Shown here in pieces: positions 15,863 to 24,187 of a stretch of 64,000 bases of DNA. The notes under the pieces are model-generated. The model saw only the letters and a list, made by a program, of their open reading frames with translations, did not search any database and was not told the origin of the DNA. Made by a program: the position numbers and the translations under genes. Location: contig NZ_AYTD01000014.1 in NCBI RefSeq assembly GCF_000503215.1, positions 266,515-330,514 of the forward strand. Direction: 5' to 3'. The stretch's first letter is position 1. Each line of letters starts with the position of its first letter. This stretch comes from Pseudomonas canadensis (lineage in GTDB: Bacteria > Pseudomonadota > Gammaproteobacteria > Pseudomonadales > Pseudomonadaceae).

Positions 15863-18379
15863 TCAGTGCTCCACGACAGGTGAGGTTTCTACGGTGGCCG
15901 CGTGATATTGGCGCAAGGCCTCACGCACCTGGGCGGCTTCTTCCAGGCCCAGGACCTGGCGGGCAATGATCTGGCAGTCAGCCAGGTCCAGCTCGCGCAC
16001 AGTGGCTTTGATGGTGGGGATCAACGGCACGCTGACCGACAACTCGTCCACACCCAGCCCGATCAATACGGGTACCGCCAGCGCCTCGGACGCCAACGCG
16101 CCGCACACACCCACCCACTTGCCATGGGCGTGGGCGGCCTTGACCGTGGCGGCAATCAGGCGCAGTACCGCCGGATGGAAGCTGTCGGCCTGACTGGCCA
16201 GGCGCGGGTGGTCGCGGTCCATGGCGAGCGTGTACTGGGTCAGGTCGTTGGTGCCGATAGAGAAGAAATCTACATGGGGCGCGAACACATCCGCCATCAG
16301 CGCGGCGGACGGCACTTCAATCATGATGCCCAGCTTTGGCAACTCGGTGAGCCCCAGCGCCAGTGCTTCCTCTTCAAGGATCCTGCGCGCCAGGTGCAGT
16401 TCCGACAGCAGGCTGATCATCGGCAACATGATGTGCAGCCGTGCAAAACCGGCGCTGGCGAGGATCGCGCGGAATTGTTCGCGCAGCAGTTCCGGGCGTT
16501 CCAGGCACAAACGGATGCCGCGTAGACCGAGGAAGGGGTTGGTCTCGGCGTCCATCGGCACATAGGCCAAGGGTTTGTCGCCACCCACGTCGAGGGTGCG
16601 CACCACCAGGTTGCGCTCGGTGCCCAGGGCACGGGCGATCGCGGTGTAGGTCGCTGCCTGTTCGTCGGGACTTGGGGCACGGTTGCGATCCAGATACAGG
16701 AACTCCGATCTCAGCAGGCCGACGCCTTCGCCGCCGAGGCTCAGGGATTGCTCGACTTCCTGCAACGAAGCCACGTTGGCAGTGACTTCAACGTGATGAC
16801 CATCGCGGGTAGTGGCAGGTAACGACGCCTGCGCCACATCGCGCTGATGGCGGAGCACCTGTTGTTTACGCGCAACGTCCAGCTGCTCGATTTCGGCCAG
16901 GTTCGGTTCGAGGTGCAGCTCGCCTTTGTCGGCGTCGAGCAGCACCTGCTTGCCATTGGCCACCGCCAACACCTGAGCCGAAACACCGCAGATAGCCGGC
17001 AGGCCCAGGGCACGGGCGAGGATTGCGACGTGGCTGGTCGCGCCACCACCGACAGTGACAAACCCCAGCACCTTGCGTGTGTCCAGGCTGGCGGTCTGTG
17101 AAGGCGTCAGTTGTTCGGCGATCAGGATCGCGCGCTCCGGCAACTCCCAGGCGCTGTCTTGTATGCCCAGGATCAGTTTCAGCACGCGCTGGCCGACGTC
17201 CGCCAAGTCTGCCGCACGCTCAGCGATCAGCGCGTTGCCCAACCCCTGGAATAGCTTGATGGTCGCGAGCGTGGCACTGTTCCAGGCGAACGCGGCACTC
17301 TTGCCTTCAGCCAGTAGGCGGTGGGCATGTTCCAGCAAGGTCGGGTCTTCGAGCAACTCCTGATGCGCGCGAAAAATCTCGGCCTGAGCGCTGCCAGCCG
17401 CCTTGTCCTGCAAAACCTGCAACGCTTCAGTGGCGGCGAGCAAGCCGCGCGTCAAAGCAGCGCGTTCCGTTGCTTCATCCGTGCCTTGCGCCGTGATGAT
17501 CAACTCCGGTTCGGTCACTTGAACGACCTGACCAAACGCCGAGCCCGGTGATGCACACACGCCCCGCAGCAAGGTTGCCGGCGACTGCGTTGCGACCGGC
17601 TCGGCAATGCTTGCCACTACCTCGCCACAGCCTTCAGCCAACAAGACCACCAGCGCCTTGATCGCCGCCTCGGCGTCCTCGCCCGCCGCGCTCACTTGCA
17701 AGGTATCGCCCTGCACGGTTTGCAACGCCATGATCGCCACCAGCGATTTGGCGTTGGCACTCTGGGTTTGCTTGTGCAGGTAAATACTGGCGTTGAAACC
17801 TTTCGCCGCCTGGGCAAATACCGCTGCCGGGCGGGCGTGCAGGCCGTTGGCGTTGGGCAAGGTCAGCGGCTTGGAGAACACTGCATCGCCCTCCTCTTCG
17901 TCCGCTGCTTCCACGACCGCACTTGGGGATAACTGCAACAGCGGCTGGCCCATTTGCACCAGGCCGTCCGCCAACAGGCTGAAGGGCTCGCCGCTGACCA
18001 CCAGCATCAAGGTCAGCAAACTGCGTGCGTTGAGTGCCACGTAGTCGGCATCGAATTCGATCAACGGCTGCCCGACCTCCACCCGCTGGCCTTCCTGCAC
18101 CAACCGGGTGAAACCCTGGCCCGCCAGGTTCACGGTGTCCAGGCCGATATGCATCAGCACCTGGACGCCGTTGTCGTCGGTGACACTGACCGCATGCCCA
18201 CTGTCCTGGATATTGCTGATCACCCCGGCCAGCGGCGCGCAGAGCGTCTGCGACGTGGGGTCGATGCACAGGCCATCGCCGATCAGGCGGCTGGAGAAAA
18301 CCGGGTCCGGCACCTTGTCCAGCGCCAGCAGCACACCCGACAAGGGCGCCAGCAATTCCAGGGGTTGAGTTGTGGTCAT
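15863..18379 (-). CDS. Fused PTS protein EIIA(Glc-type)-HPr-EI of the trehalose locus
   Basis: The 838-residue protein has the domain order of the protein at 4788-7313. EIIA carries His77 in VLMHIGLDTV. HPr carries His181 in GLHARPAAV. Enzyme I carries His450 in GGGATSHVAILARALG and ends with the GVCGALASEALAVPVLIG region. It supplies phosphate from PEP to the trehalose EIIB domain (Cys28 of the IIBC at 21604-23046), which has no EIIA of its own. It is clearly homologous to the GlcNAc protein but diverged along its length, so the two loci look like old paralogues rather than a recent duplication. Cytoplasmic. Confidence 0.93.
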   Translation of the reverse strand: MTTTQPLELLAPLSGVLLALDKVPDPVFSSRLIGDGLCIDPTSQTLCAPLAGVISNIQDSGHAVSVTDDNGVQVLMHIGLDTVNLAGQGFTRLVQEGQRVEVGQPLIEFDADYVALNARSLLTLMLVVSGEPFSLLADGLVQMGQPLLQLSPSAVVEAADEEEGDAVFSKPLTLPNANGLHARPAAVFAQAAKGFNASIYLHKQTQSANAKSLVAIMALQTVQGDTLQVSAAGEDAEAAIKALVVLLAEGCGEVVASIAEPVATQSPATLLRGVCASPGSAFGQVVQVTEPELIITAQGTDEATERAALTRGLLAATEALQVLQDKAAGSAQAEIFRAHQELLEDPTLLEHAHRLLAEGKSAAFAWNSATLATIKLFQGLGNALIAERAADLADVGQRVLKLILGIQDSAWELPERAILIAEQLTPSQTASLDTRKVLGFVTVGGGATSHVAILARALGLPAICGVSAQVLAVANGKQVLLDADKGELHLEPNLAEIEQLDVARKQQVLRHQRDVAQASLPATTRDGHHVEVTANVASLQEVEQSLSLGGEGVGLLRSEFLYLDRNRAPSPDEQAATYTAIARALGTERNLVVRTLDVGGDKPLAYVPMDAETNPFLGLRGIRLCLERPELLREQFRAILASAGFARLHIMLPMISLLSELHLARRILEEEALALGLTELPKLGIMIEVPSAALMADVFAPHVDFFSIGTNDLTQYTLAMDRDHPRLASQADSFHPAVLRLIAATVKAAHAHGKWVGVCGALASEALAVPVLIGLGVDELSVSVPLIPTIKATVRELDLADCQIIARQVLGLEEAAQVREALRQYHAATVETSPVVEH

Positions 18380-18412
18380 GACTTCACCTGCTGTTTTGTT
18401 CTGTAAATAACC

Positions 18413-18514
18413 CTGTAGGAGCGAGCTTGCTCGCGAAGGACGTCAACGATGACGTACGCATCCTGGATGAACGCGGTGCCCTTGCGTTTTTCGCGAGCAA
18501 GCTCGCTCCTACAG
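18413..18514. repeat. REPIN
   Basis: CTGTAGGAGCGAGCTTGCTC and its inverted copy (ending GAGCTCGCTCCTACAG) flank about 55 bases. It sits inside the tre operon, between the porin gene and the fused PTS gene. Confidence 0.88.
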
Positions 18515-18522
18515 AGAATTGA

Positions 18523-19743
18523 TTATTTCCACCAATATTCGACTTGCACGCCAAAGTTCGACCCATGTCGCGCCGTGCCATAGGCACCGGTATCGGACAA
18601 CGCCGACCCCGCCGCCAATTCATTCGCCGCACGCTTGGCCGCTTCGTTCCAGGTTGCATAGGTGTAGTACAAGCGCACCTCCGGACGAGCCCAGAAATCC
18701 GGGCCTTTGGGCGACCAGGTCGGGGCGAAGGTAAATTTGCTCAGCTTGCGCGTTCCGCCCGTGGCCTCGACTTGATCATGCCCAAGCTCGGTGACCAGTT
18801 TGAATTGCTCGCTGATGGCGTATGCCGGGCGCACACCGAGGGACATCCAGGTCTGGTCGCTTGAGCCTGGGCGAATGTCTTTCTGATACACGGCCTCGAT
18901 CTGCCCGCCAAAACGCGGGGTCACCTGCCAGTCGAAAAACTCCACGGCGCGGTAACTTTTGCTGCTGTTGTCCAGGAAGGTATTGCCGGTGTAACCCAGG
19001 CCAGTGCCGGGGCCCTCGCCGTACTGCAAAGCGAACTTGTTCTTGCCGCCGAGGAAAGGTTTTTGCACGTGCTGCGCGGTGATCGCCCAACCGCTGTTGG
19101 TGTCGCGCCCGCCGGCTTTTTCGATGTAACTCAAGCCCAATTCCAGCTCACCGCCGGGGTTGGTCTTGAAACCTGCGACGTTGAAGTCGTGACGGGTGGC
19201 GTATTCCTTCTGGTACAGGTTGTCCTTGCGGGAAATCGCGTAGCTGTACTTGAGGTCGCCGATCAGCACGTCCTCGATCCCCCCACCCGTGGCGCTCTGG
19301 TTCCAATAGTAGAAGTCTGAGATATGGATGTCGTTTCGTTTGTAGTAACGCCGACCGGCCCACACCGAACCGCCATTGAGGCTGGGCAGGTTGGACCATT
19401 GCGCATACATCTGCGGCATGCGCGCCGAGCCATTGTTCTCGCCCTGGAACTTCAGCTCACGGTCGTACTTGTTGTAGAGCGATGCCATGGCATCGACGCT
19501 GAGCACCGAGCCGTCGTCGAGGGTGAGCAGGTCCTGGCGCAGTTCTAGCTCGGCGTATTGTTCGCATTCGTTACCCAGGCGGTATTTGGATTGCGCCCCG
19601 GGCAGTTGGAAACATTGCTGTGGACCGCTGCCCGTCGAGGTGCCCGCGCCGCTGCGCAGGTAACCGGCAAATTCCAGGGCTTGAGCGCCAAACGGCAGGC
19701 TTAGACAAGACGCAACGAGGCCCAGCTTTATTCTTGTTTTCAT
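18523..19743 (-). CDS. Maltoporin-family (LamB-like) outer-membrane sugar porin
   Basis: The 406-residue protein has a clear signal peptide (about 1-22, LGLVASCLSLPFGAQA). The mature start LEFAGYLRSGAGTSTGSGPQ is typical of LamB/ScrY-type 18-strand porins, with later beta-strand motifs (VWAGRRYYKRNDIHISDFYYWNQS without interruption). The C-terminus, VEYWWK, is an aromatic end like that of LamB. Its place in the trehalose operon suggests it passes trehalose or other disaccharides across the outer membrane. Substrate is inferred from context. Confidence 0.88.
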   Translation of the reverse strand: MKTRIKLGLVASCLSLPFGAQALEFAGYLRSGAGTSTGSGPQQCFQLPGAQSKYRLGNECEQYAELELRQDLLTLDDGSVLSVDAMASLYNKYDRELKFQGENNGSARMPQMYAQWSNLPSLNGGSVWAGRRYYKRNDIHISDFYYWNQSATGGGIEDVLIGDLKYSYAISRKDNLYQKEYATRHDFNVAGFKTNPGGELELGLSYIEKAGGRDTNSGWAITAQHVQKPFLGGKNKFALQYGEGPGTGLGYTGNTFLDNSSKSYRAVEFFDWQVTPRFGGQIEAVYQKDIRPGSSDQTWMSLGVRPAYAISEQFKLVTELGHDQVEATGGTRKLSKFTFAPTWSPKGPDFWARPEVRLYYTYATWNEAAKRAANELAAGSALSDTGAYGTARHGSNFGVQVEYWWK

Positions 19744-19794
19744 AAAACGCTCCTAATATTTTTTCTTATTGTTATTGCGTGGTGCACGCTCCCT

Positions 19795-19823
19795 TGTAGG
19801 AGTCGGCTTGCCGGCTCCTACAG
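19795..19823. repeat. Compact REP-derived hairpin between treC and the porin gene
   Basis: TGTAGGAGTCGG / CCGGCTCCTACA form a 12-bp stem with one mismatch and a CTTG loop. Both arms are REP heads fused directly together, shorter than a normal REP doublet. Confidence 0.75.
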
Positions 19824-19837
19824 TGGGTCGCGGTATT

Positions 19838-21484
19838 TCAGTCTTTCAGGTGCAGCACAAACGATTCGTAGGGACGCAGCGCTACCGTGGCGGTACGTTG
19901 CGGGCAGTCGGGGTAGTTGCTGATCAGCAGGCGCTGTTCGCGGGCCGGGTTGATCACGTTGTCCGGCAGCTGGATTTCGCAGGGCGTGCCGTAGAAGTTG
20001 TTCAGCACCAGCAGGCGTTCGCCATGGCCCTCGCGCAGGTAGGCCCAGACCTGCAAATGGTCCTGCAGCAGTTGGCGATACACGCCCTTCTGGATCAGCG
20101 GTTCGTGACGACGCAAGGCGATCAGCGCGCGGTAGTGATGCAGCACTGAGTCCGGGTCATCCAGTTGGCTTTCGACGTTGATCTGCGCCGCGTTGGCCGG
20201 AATGCCAATCCACGGCTCACCGCTGCTGAAACCGGCATTTTCCCCGGCACTCCACTGCATCGGCGTACGGCCGTTGTCGCGGGACTTCTGCATGATCGCG
20301 GCCATGCTCGACGCCTCGGACTCACCCGCATCGCGCTTGAGGCGGAAGATGTTCAAGGTCTCTACATCGCGGTACTGCTCGATCCTGTCGAAGCCAGGAT
20401 TGGTCATGCCCAGCTCTTCGCCCTGGTACACAAACGGCGTGCCCTGGAGGAAGTGCAGCGCGGTCGCCAGCATCTTGGCCGAGACCACCCGATGCTCGCC
20501 GTCATTGCCGAAGCGCGAGACCACCCGTGGCTGATCGTGGTTACACCAGAACAGCGCGTTCCAGCCGCCACCGGCCTGCATGCCCAGTTGCCAGTCGGAG
20601 AAAATCTGCTTGAGCTGCAAGAAGTCGAAGTCGGCCTTCACCCACTTCTGCAGGTTCGGGTAATCGACTTTCAGGTGATGAAAGTTGAAGGTCATCGACA
20701 GCTCTTTCGACTCTGGCCGTGAGTAGCGGATGCAGTGTTCGAGGCTGGTGGACGACATCTCGCCGACGTTGATCAGGTCATGCCCTTCGAAGACTTCGCG
20801 GTGCATTTCCTGCAGGTAGTCGTGCACGTTCGGGCCGTCGGTGTAGAAGCGACGGCCGTCGGTGTTGTCCTCGGGGAAATCGGCGGGCTTGGAGATCAGG
20901 TTGATCACATCCAGGCGGAAGCCGCCCACGCCCTTGTCGCGCCAGAAGCGCATCAGCTTGAACACTTCGGCGCGCACCTTGGGGTTGTCCCAATTCAGGT
21001 CGGCCTGGGTGTGGTCGAACAGGTGCAGGAAGTACTGGCCGGTTTGCGCCTCGTATTCCCAGGCCGAACCGCCGAACTTGGATTCCCAGTTGTTCGGCTG
21101 GTCGCGCCAGATGTAGAAATCGCGGTAAGGGTTGTCGAGGCTACTGCGTGCCTGCTGGAACCATTCGTGTTCGATGGAGGTGTGGTTGACCACGATATCC
21201 AGCATCAACTTGATGCCGCGCTTGGCCGCTTCACTGATCAGCAGGTCGCAATCGGCCATGGTCCCGTAGCTGGGGTCGATGGCGTAGTAGTCGCTGATGT
21301 CGTAGCCGTTGTCCCGTTGCGGCGAGCGCAGGAAGGGGGTGATCCACAGGCAGTCGACACCCAGCCATTTGAGGTAGTCGAGTTTGTCCACGATGCCCAG
21401 CAGGTCACCGGTGGCGTTACCCGCATGGCTGTGGAAGCTTTTCGGGTAGATCTGGTAGATCACCGAGTGTTGCCAGTCTTGCAT
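19838..21484 (-). CDS. treC: Alpha,alpha-phosphotrehalase
   Basis: The 548-residue GH13 enzyme hydrolyses trehalose-6-phosphate to glucose plus glucose-6-phosphate in the cytoplasm. The N-terminus WQHSVIYQIYPKSF is typical of the family. Catalytic regions are DIVVNHTS, GGFRLDVINLIS (nucleophile Asp), INVGEMSST (acid/base Glu) and NHDQPR (third Asp). It lies 119 bases after treP, with two REP sequences in between, and upstream of the porin gene, all on the minus strand. Confidence 0.95.
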   Translation of the reverse strand: MQDWQHSVIYQIYPKSFHSHAGNATGDLLGIVDKLDYLKWLGVDCLWITPFLRSPQRDNGYDISDYYAIDPSYGTMADCDLLISEAAKRGIKLMLDIVVNHTSIEHEWFQQARSSLDNPYRDFYIWRDQPNNWESKFGGSAWEYEAQTGQYFLHLFDHTQADLNWDNPKVRAEVFKLMRFWRDKGVGGFRLDVINLISKPADFPEDNTDGRRFYTDGPNVHDYLQEMHREVFEGHDLINVGEMSSTSLEHCIRYSRPESKELSMTFNFHHLKVDYPNLQKWVKADFDFLQLKQIFSDWQLGMQAGGGWNALFWCNHDQPRVVSRFGNDGEHRVVSAKMLATALHFLQGTPFVYQGEELGMTNPGFDRIEQYRDVETLNIFRLKRDAGESEASSMAAIMQKSRDNGRTPMQWSAGENAGFSSGEPWIGIPANAAQINVESQLDDPDSVLHHYRALIALRRHEPLIQKGVYRQLLQDHLQVWAYLREGHGERLLVLNNFYGTPCEIQLPDNVINPAREQRLLISNYPDCPQRTATVALRPYESFVLHLKD

Positions 21485-21522
21485 GGTGGGTTCCTTCAGT
21501 TGATTTGTGTACAGGCCTCTCG

Positions 21523-21598
21523 GGCCTCATCGAGGGCAAGCCCGGCTCCCACAGGGGAACGCGTTTCAAATGTGGGAGCTGGCTTGCCTGCGATGGCG
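21523..21598. repeat. REP pair between treP and treC
   Basis: GGCAAGCCCGGCTCCCACAG (about 21535-21554) and AATGTGGGAGCTGGCTTGCC (about 21569-21588) face each other across a short spacer inside the operon. Confidence 0.8.
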
Positions 21599-21603
21599 TC
21601 GGG

Positions 21604-23046
21604 TCAGGCGACCCTGTACCCAGGCCGAACAATCTTGATGCTCAACGCACAGGTCAAAACAAACGGCACCACCATCGCGATGACCATGCCAATCACAAAC
21701 ACCGCGATGGATTGCGGCACGATCGAGATAAACCCAGGCAAGCCTCCCACCCCGATGGCCGAGGCCTGCACCTTGTTCAGCGCGAGGAAAATGCTGCCCA
21801 ATCCCGAGCCCACCAAGGCCGCATAGAACGGAAACTTGAAACGCAAATTCACCCCGAACATCGCCGGCTCAGTAATGCCGAAGTAAGCCGAAATCGCCGA
21901 GGTCGACGCCATGCTTTTATCCCGCGCATTGCGGGTCATGTAGAACACCGCAAGCGCAGCGCTGCCCTGGGCCAGGTTGGACATGACGATCATTGGCCAG
22001 ATAAAGGTGCCGCCCTGAGTAGAAATAAGCTGCAGGTCCACGGCGAGGAACATGTGGTGCATGCCGGTGATCACCAACGGCGCATACAGCAGGCCGAAAA
22101 TCGCCCCGCCGACCATCGGTGCCAGGTCGAACAAGGTGACCACGCCTTCAGTGATCAGGATGCCGAGGTGACGCGTTACCGGACCGATAATGGCCAGGGC
22201 CAACACGCCGGTGACGACGATGGTGGTGATCGGCACGACCAGCAATTGAATCGCGTTGGGCACTCGCGCCCGCAACCATTTCTCGATCACGCTCATCACA
22301 TAGGCGGCCATCAGGATCGGTAGGATCTGCCCCTGGTAGCCGACTTTTTCAATCTGGAACCAGCCGAAAATATCGAAGTACGGCAGGCTCTGGCCGTCGA
22401 GACCGGCGACCGCCTTGCCGTAGTTCCAAGCGTTGAGCAGGTCTGGATGCACCAGCATCAGGCCAAGCACGATGCCGAGGATTTCACTGCCGCCAAACCG
22501 CTTGGCCGCCGACCAGCCCACCAGCGCCGGCAGGAACACAAACGAGGTGTTGGCCATCAGGTTGATCAGGCTCCACAGGCCATCCAGATTCGGGTAGGCC
22601 TCCAGCAGCGTCTTGCCCTCGATGAACATGCCCTTGGCGCCCATCAGGTTGTTCACGCCCATCAACAGGCCGGCAATGATCAGCGCGGGCAGGATCGGCA
22701 TGAACACGTCGGAGAACACCCGCACCAGACGCTGCATGGCGTTGGTCTTGTCGGCGCCCTTCTTCTTCACGTCGGCGATGGTGGCGGCAGCGAGGCCGGT
22801 CTGCTCGCGCAGGGCAGCGTAGACTTTTTCCACTTCGCCGGGGCCGATCACCACCTGGAACAGGCCGCCGGTGAAGAACGAGCCCTTGACCAGATCCACT
22901 TGGTTCAGCGCACTGCCGTTGACCAGGCTCGGGTCCTTGAGCGCCAGGCGCAGACGGGTGACGCAGTGGGCAGCTTGCTCAAGGTTGTCGCTGCCCCCGA
23001 GGTTCTCGAGAATCTCGCGGGCGATAGTCGAATAGTCGTGGCTCAT
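21604..23046 (-). CDS. treP: PTS trehalose transporter EIIBC
   Basis: The 480-residue protein has an N-terminal IIB (about 1-85) with phospho-Cys28 in AAHCVTRLRL. A IIC membrane domain (about 105-470) carries FVFLPALVGWSAAKRFGG and GITEPAMFGVNLRFKFPF. It takes up trehalose and releases trehalose-6-phosphate for TreC. It has no EIIA domain; the fused protein at 15863-18379 is the obvious donor. It is the first gene of the minus-strand operon and divergent from treR, with two palindromic operators in the gap. Confidence 0.93.
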   Translation of the reverse strand: MSHDYSTIAREILENLGGSDNLEQAAHCVTRLRLALKDPSLVNGSALNQVDLVKGSFFTGGLFQVVIGPGEVEKVYAALREQTGLAAATIADVKKKGADKTNAMQRLVRVFSDVFMPILPALIIAGLLMGVNNLMGAKGMFIEGKTLLEAYPNLDGLWSLINLMANTSFVFLPALVGWSAAKRFGGSEILGIVLGLMLVHPDLLNAWNYGKAVAGLDGQSLPYFDIFGWFQIEKVGYQGQILPILMAAYVMSVIEKWLRARVPNAIQLLVVPITTIVVTGVLALAIIGPVTRHLGILITEGVVTLFDLAPMVGGAIFGLLYAPLVITGMHHMFLAVDLQLISTQGGTFIWPMIVMSNLAQGSAALAVFYMTRNARDKSMASTSAISAYFGITEPAMFGVNLRFKFPFYAALVGSGLGSIFLALNKVQASAIGVGGLPGFISIVPQSIAVFVIGMVIAMVVPFVLTCALSIKIVRPGYRVA

Positions 23047-23111
23047 GCTTGGTTTCCACTTTGATTTTTTTATTTGGGGGCAGTCATTGGCAGCACGCCG
23101 AGGGCAAAAGT

Positions 23112-23127
23112 ACTCGTCTGCACGAGT
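23112..23127. promoter_or_regulatory. Putative TreR operator 1
   Basis: ACTCGTCTGCACGAGT is a 6+6 palindrome (ACTCGT/ACGAGT) with a 4-base centre, in the treP/treR gap. It shares its arms with the box at 23137-23154; the centres are 26 bases apart. Confidence 0.75.
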
Positions 23128-23136
23128 TAAAGCAAC

Positions 23137-23154
23137 AACTCGTCTGTACGAGTT
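23137..23154. promoter_or_regulatory. Putative TreR operator 2
   Basis: AACTCGTCTGTACGAGTT is a perfect 7+7 palindrome around CTGT. It lies in the divergent promoter region and could control both treP and treR. Binding by the adjacent GntR-family protein is inferred. Confidence 0.75.
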
Positions 23155-23284
23155 ACATTTTGTTTATTTTTTGTAGGACAGCGCATGGCTACAAGCCGCA
23201 TAAATCCAAGGGTCTAATGGACAAACCCCCGCTCTGCCACTAAGGTTCCTGCCTTGACCGCAACCCCGGCAAAGAGCCATCCCC

Positions 23285-23989
23285 ATGAGCAAATACAACC
23301 AGATCTATACGGATCTGCTTGCCAGCATCACCACCGAACGCCTGCAGCGCGGCACACGCCTTCCCTCCGAAACAGAACTGATGGACAGCTACCAGGCCAG
23401 CCGAGGCACCGTGCGTCGGGCCATCGAGCAGTTGCAGGAGCGTGGCTTTGCGCAAAAAATCCACGGCAAGGGCACTTTCGTGTTGTCGCCCAACCCGATC
23501 GAGTTCCAACTGGGCGGCATCGTCAGCTTCCACGAAACCCACGCCGACCTGGGCGATGACGTACGCACCGAAGTGGTCGAGTTCACTCAATTCCCGCTGG
23601 AAGGCTCACTGCTGCAACACATCGAAGCCGAACCCGGCACCCTGATCACCCGCATCAAACGGGTACGGCGCATCGGCGGCAAACGGGTGATCCTCGACAT
23701 CAACCATTTCGTTGCCGAGGTGATTCCGGGGTTGGACCGCGACATCGCCGAACAGTCGATCTACGCGTTTATCGAACAGACGTTGCAGCTGCAAATTGCC
23801 TATGCCCAACGCACCATCGAGGCCCTGCCACGCGGCAAGGACGACCAGACACACCTCGACCTCGAAGGGCAGAGCCATGTGATCGTGGTGAGTAACCAGA
23901 CGTTTTTGCAGGACGGGCGGCAGTTCGAGTACACCGAGTCGCGGCATACGTTGGATAAGTTTTACTTTTCGGATATTGCGCGGCGCTGA
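23285..23989 (+). CDS. treR: GntR/HutC-family trehalose operon regulator
   Basis: The 234-residue protein has an N-terminal winged helix (about 5-75; LPSETELMDSYQASRGTVRRAIEQL, key residues S-R-G-T-V-R-R in the recognition helix). A UTRA ligand domain (about 95-230) carries RIKRVRRIGGKRVILDINHF. HutC/TreR-type repressors usually respond to trehalose-6-phosphate (family knowledge). The gene is divergent from the treP operon with paired palindromes between them, so it most likely represses both. It ends just before a REPIN and a terminator. Confidence 0.9.
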   Translation: MSKYNQIYTDLLASITTERLQRGTRLPSETELMDSYQASRGTVRRAIEQLQERGFAQKIHGKGTFVLSPNPIEFQLGGIVSFHETHADLGDDVRTEVVEFTQFPLEGSLLQHIEAEPGTLITRIKRVRRIGGKRVILDINHFVAEVIPGLDRDIAEQSIYAFIEQTLQLQIAYAQRTIEALPRGKDDQTHLDLEGQSHVIVVSNQTFLQDGRQFEYTESRHTLDKFYFSDIARR

Positions 23990-24006
23990 GCAGCCTGACG
24001 CGCCCA

Positions 24007-24092
24007 CTGTAGGAGCCGGCTTGCCAGCGATTGCATCCTTGAACCCGCCACATCATTCATGGGCCTCATCGCTGGCAAGCCAGCTCCTACAG
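24007..24092. repeat. REPIN
   Basis: CTGTAGGAGCCGGCTTGCCA and the inverted partner ending GGCAAGCCAGCTCCTACAG lie between convergent treR and guaA. Confidence 0.85.
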
Positions 24093-24130
24093 AGAATCGG
24101 GGTGATCCATTTACCGTATTCCATAAACAC

Positions 24131-24157
24131 AAAACCCCGGCACATGGCCGGGGTTTT
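24131..24157. terminator. Bidirectional terminator between treR and guaA
   Basis: AAAACCCCGGC (24131-24141) pairs with GCCGGGGTTTT (24147-24157). The strong GC stem with T-runs on both strands suits the convergent genes. Confidence 0.9.
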
Positions 24158-24187
24158 GTTGTTCAGCGTTCACCTGCTACTGCAGGA

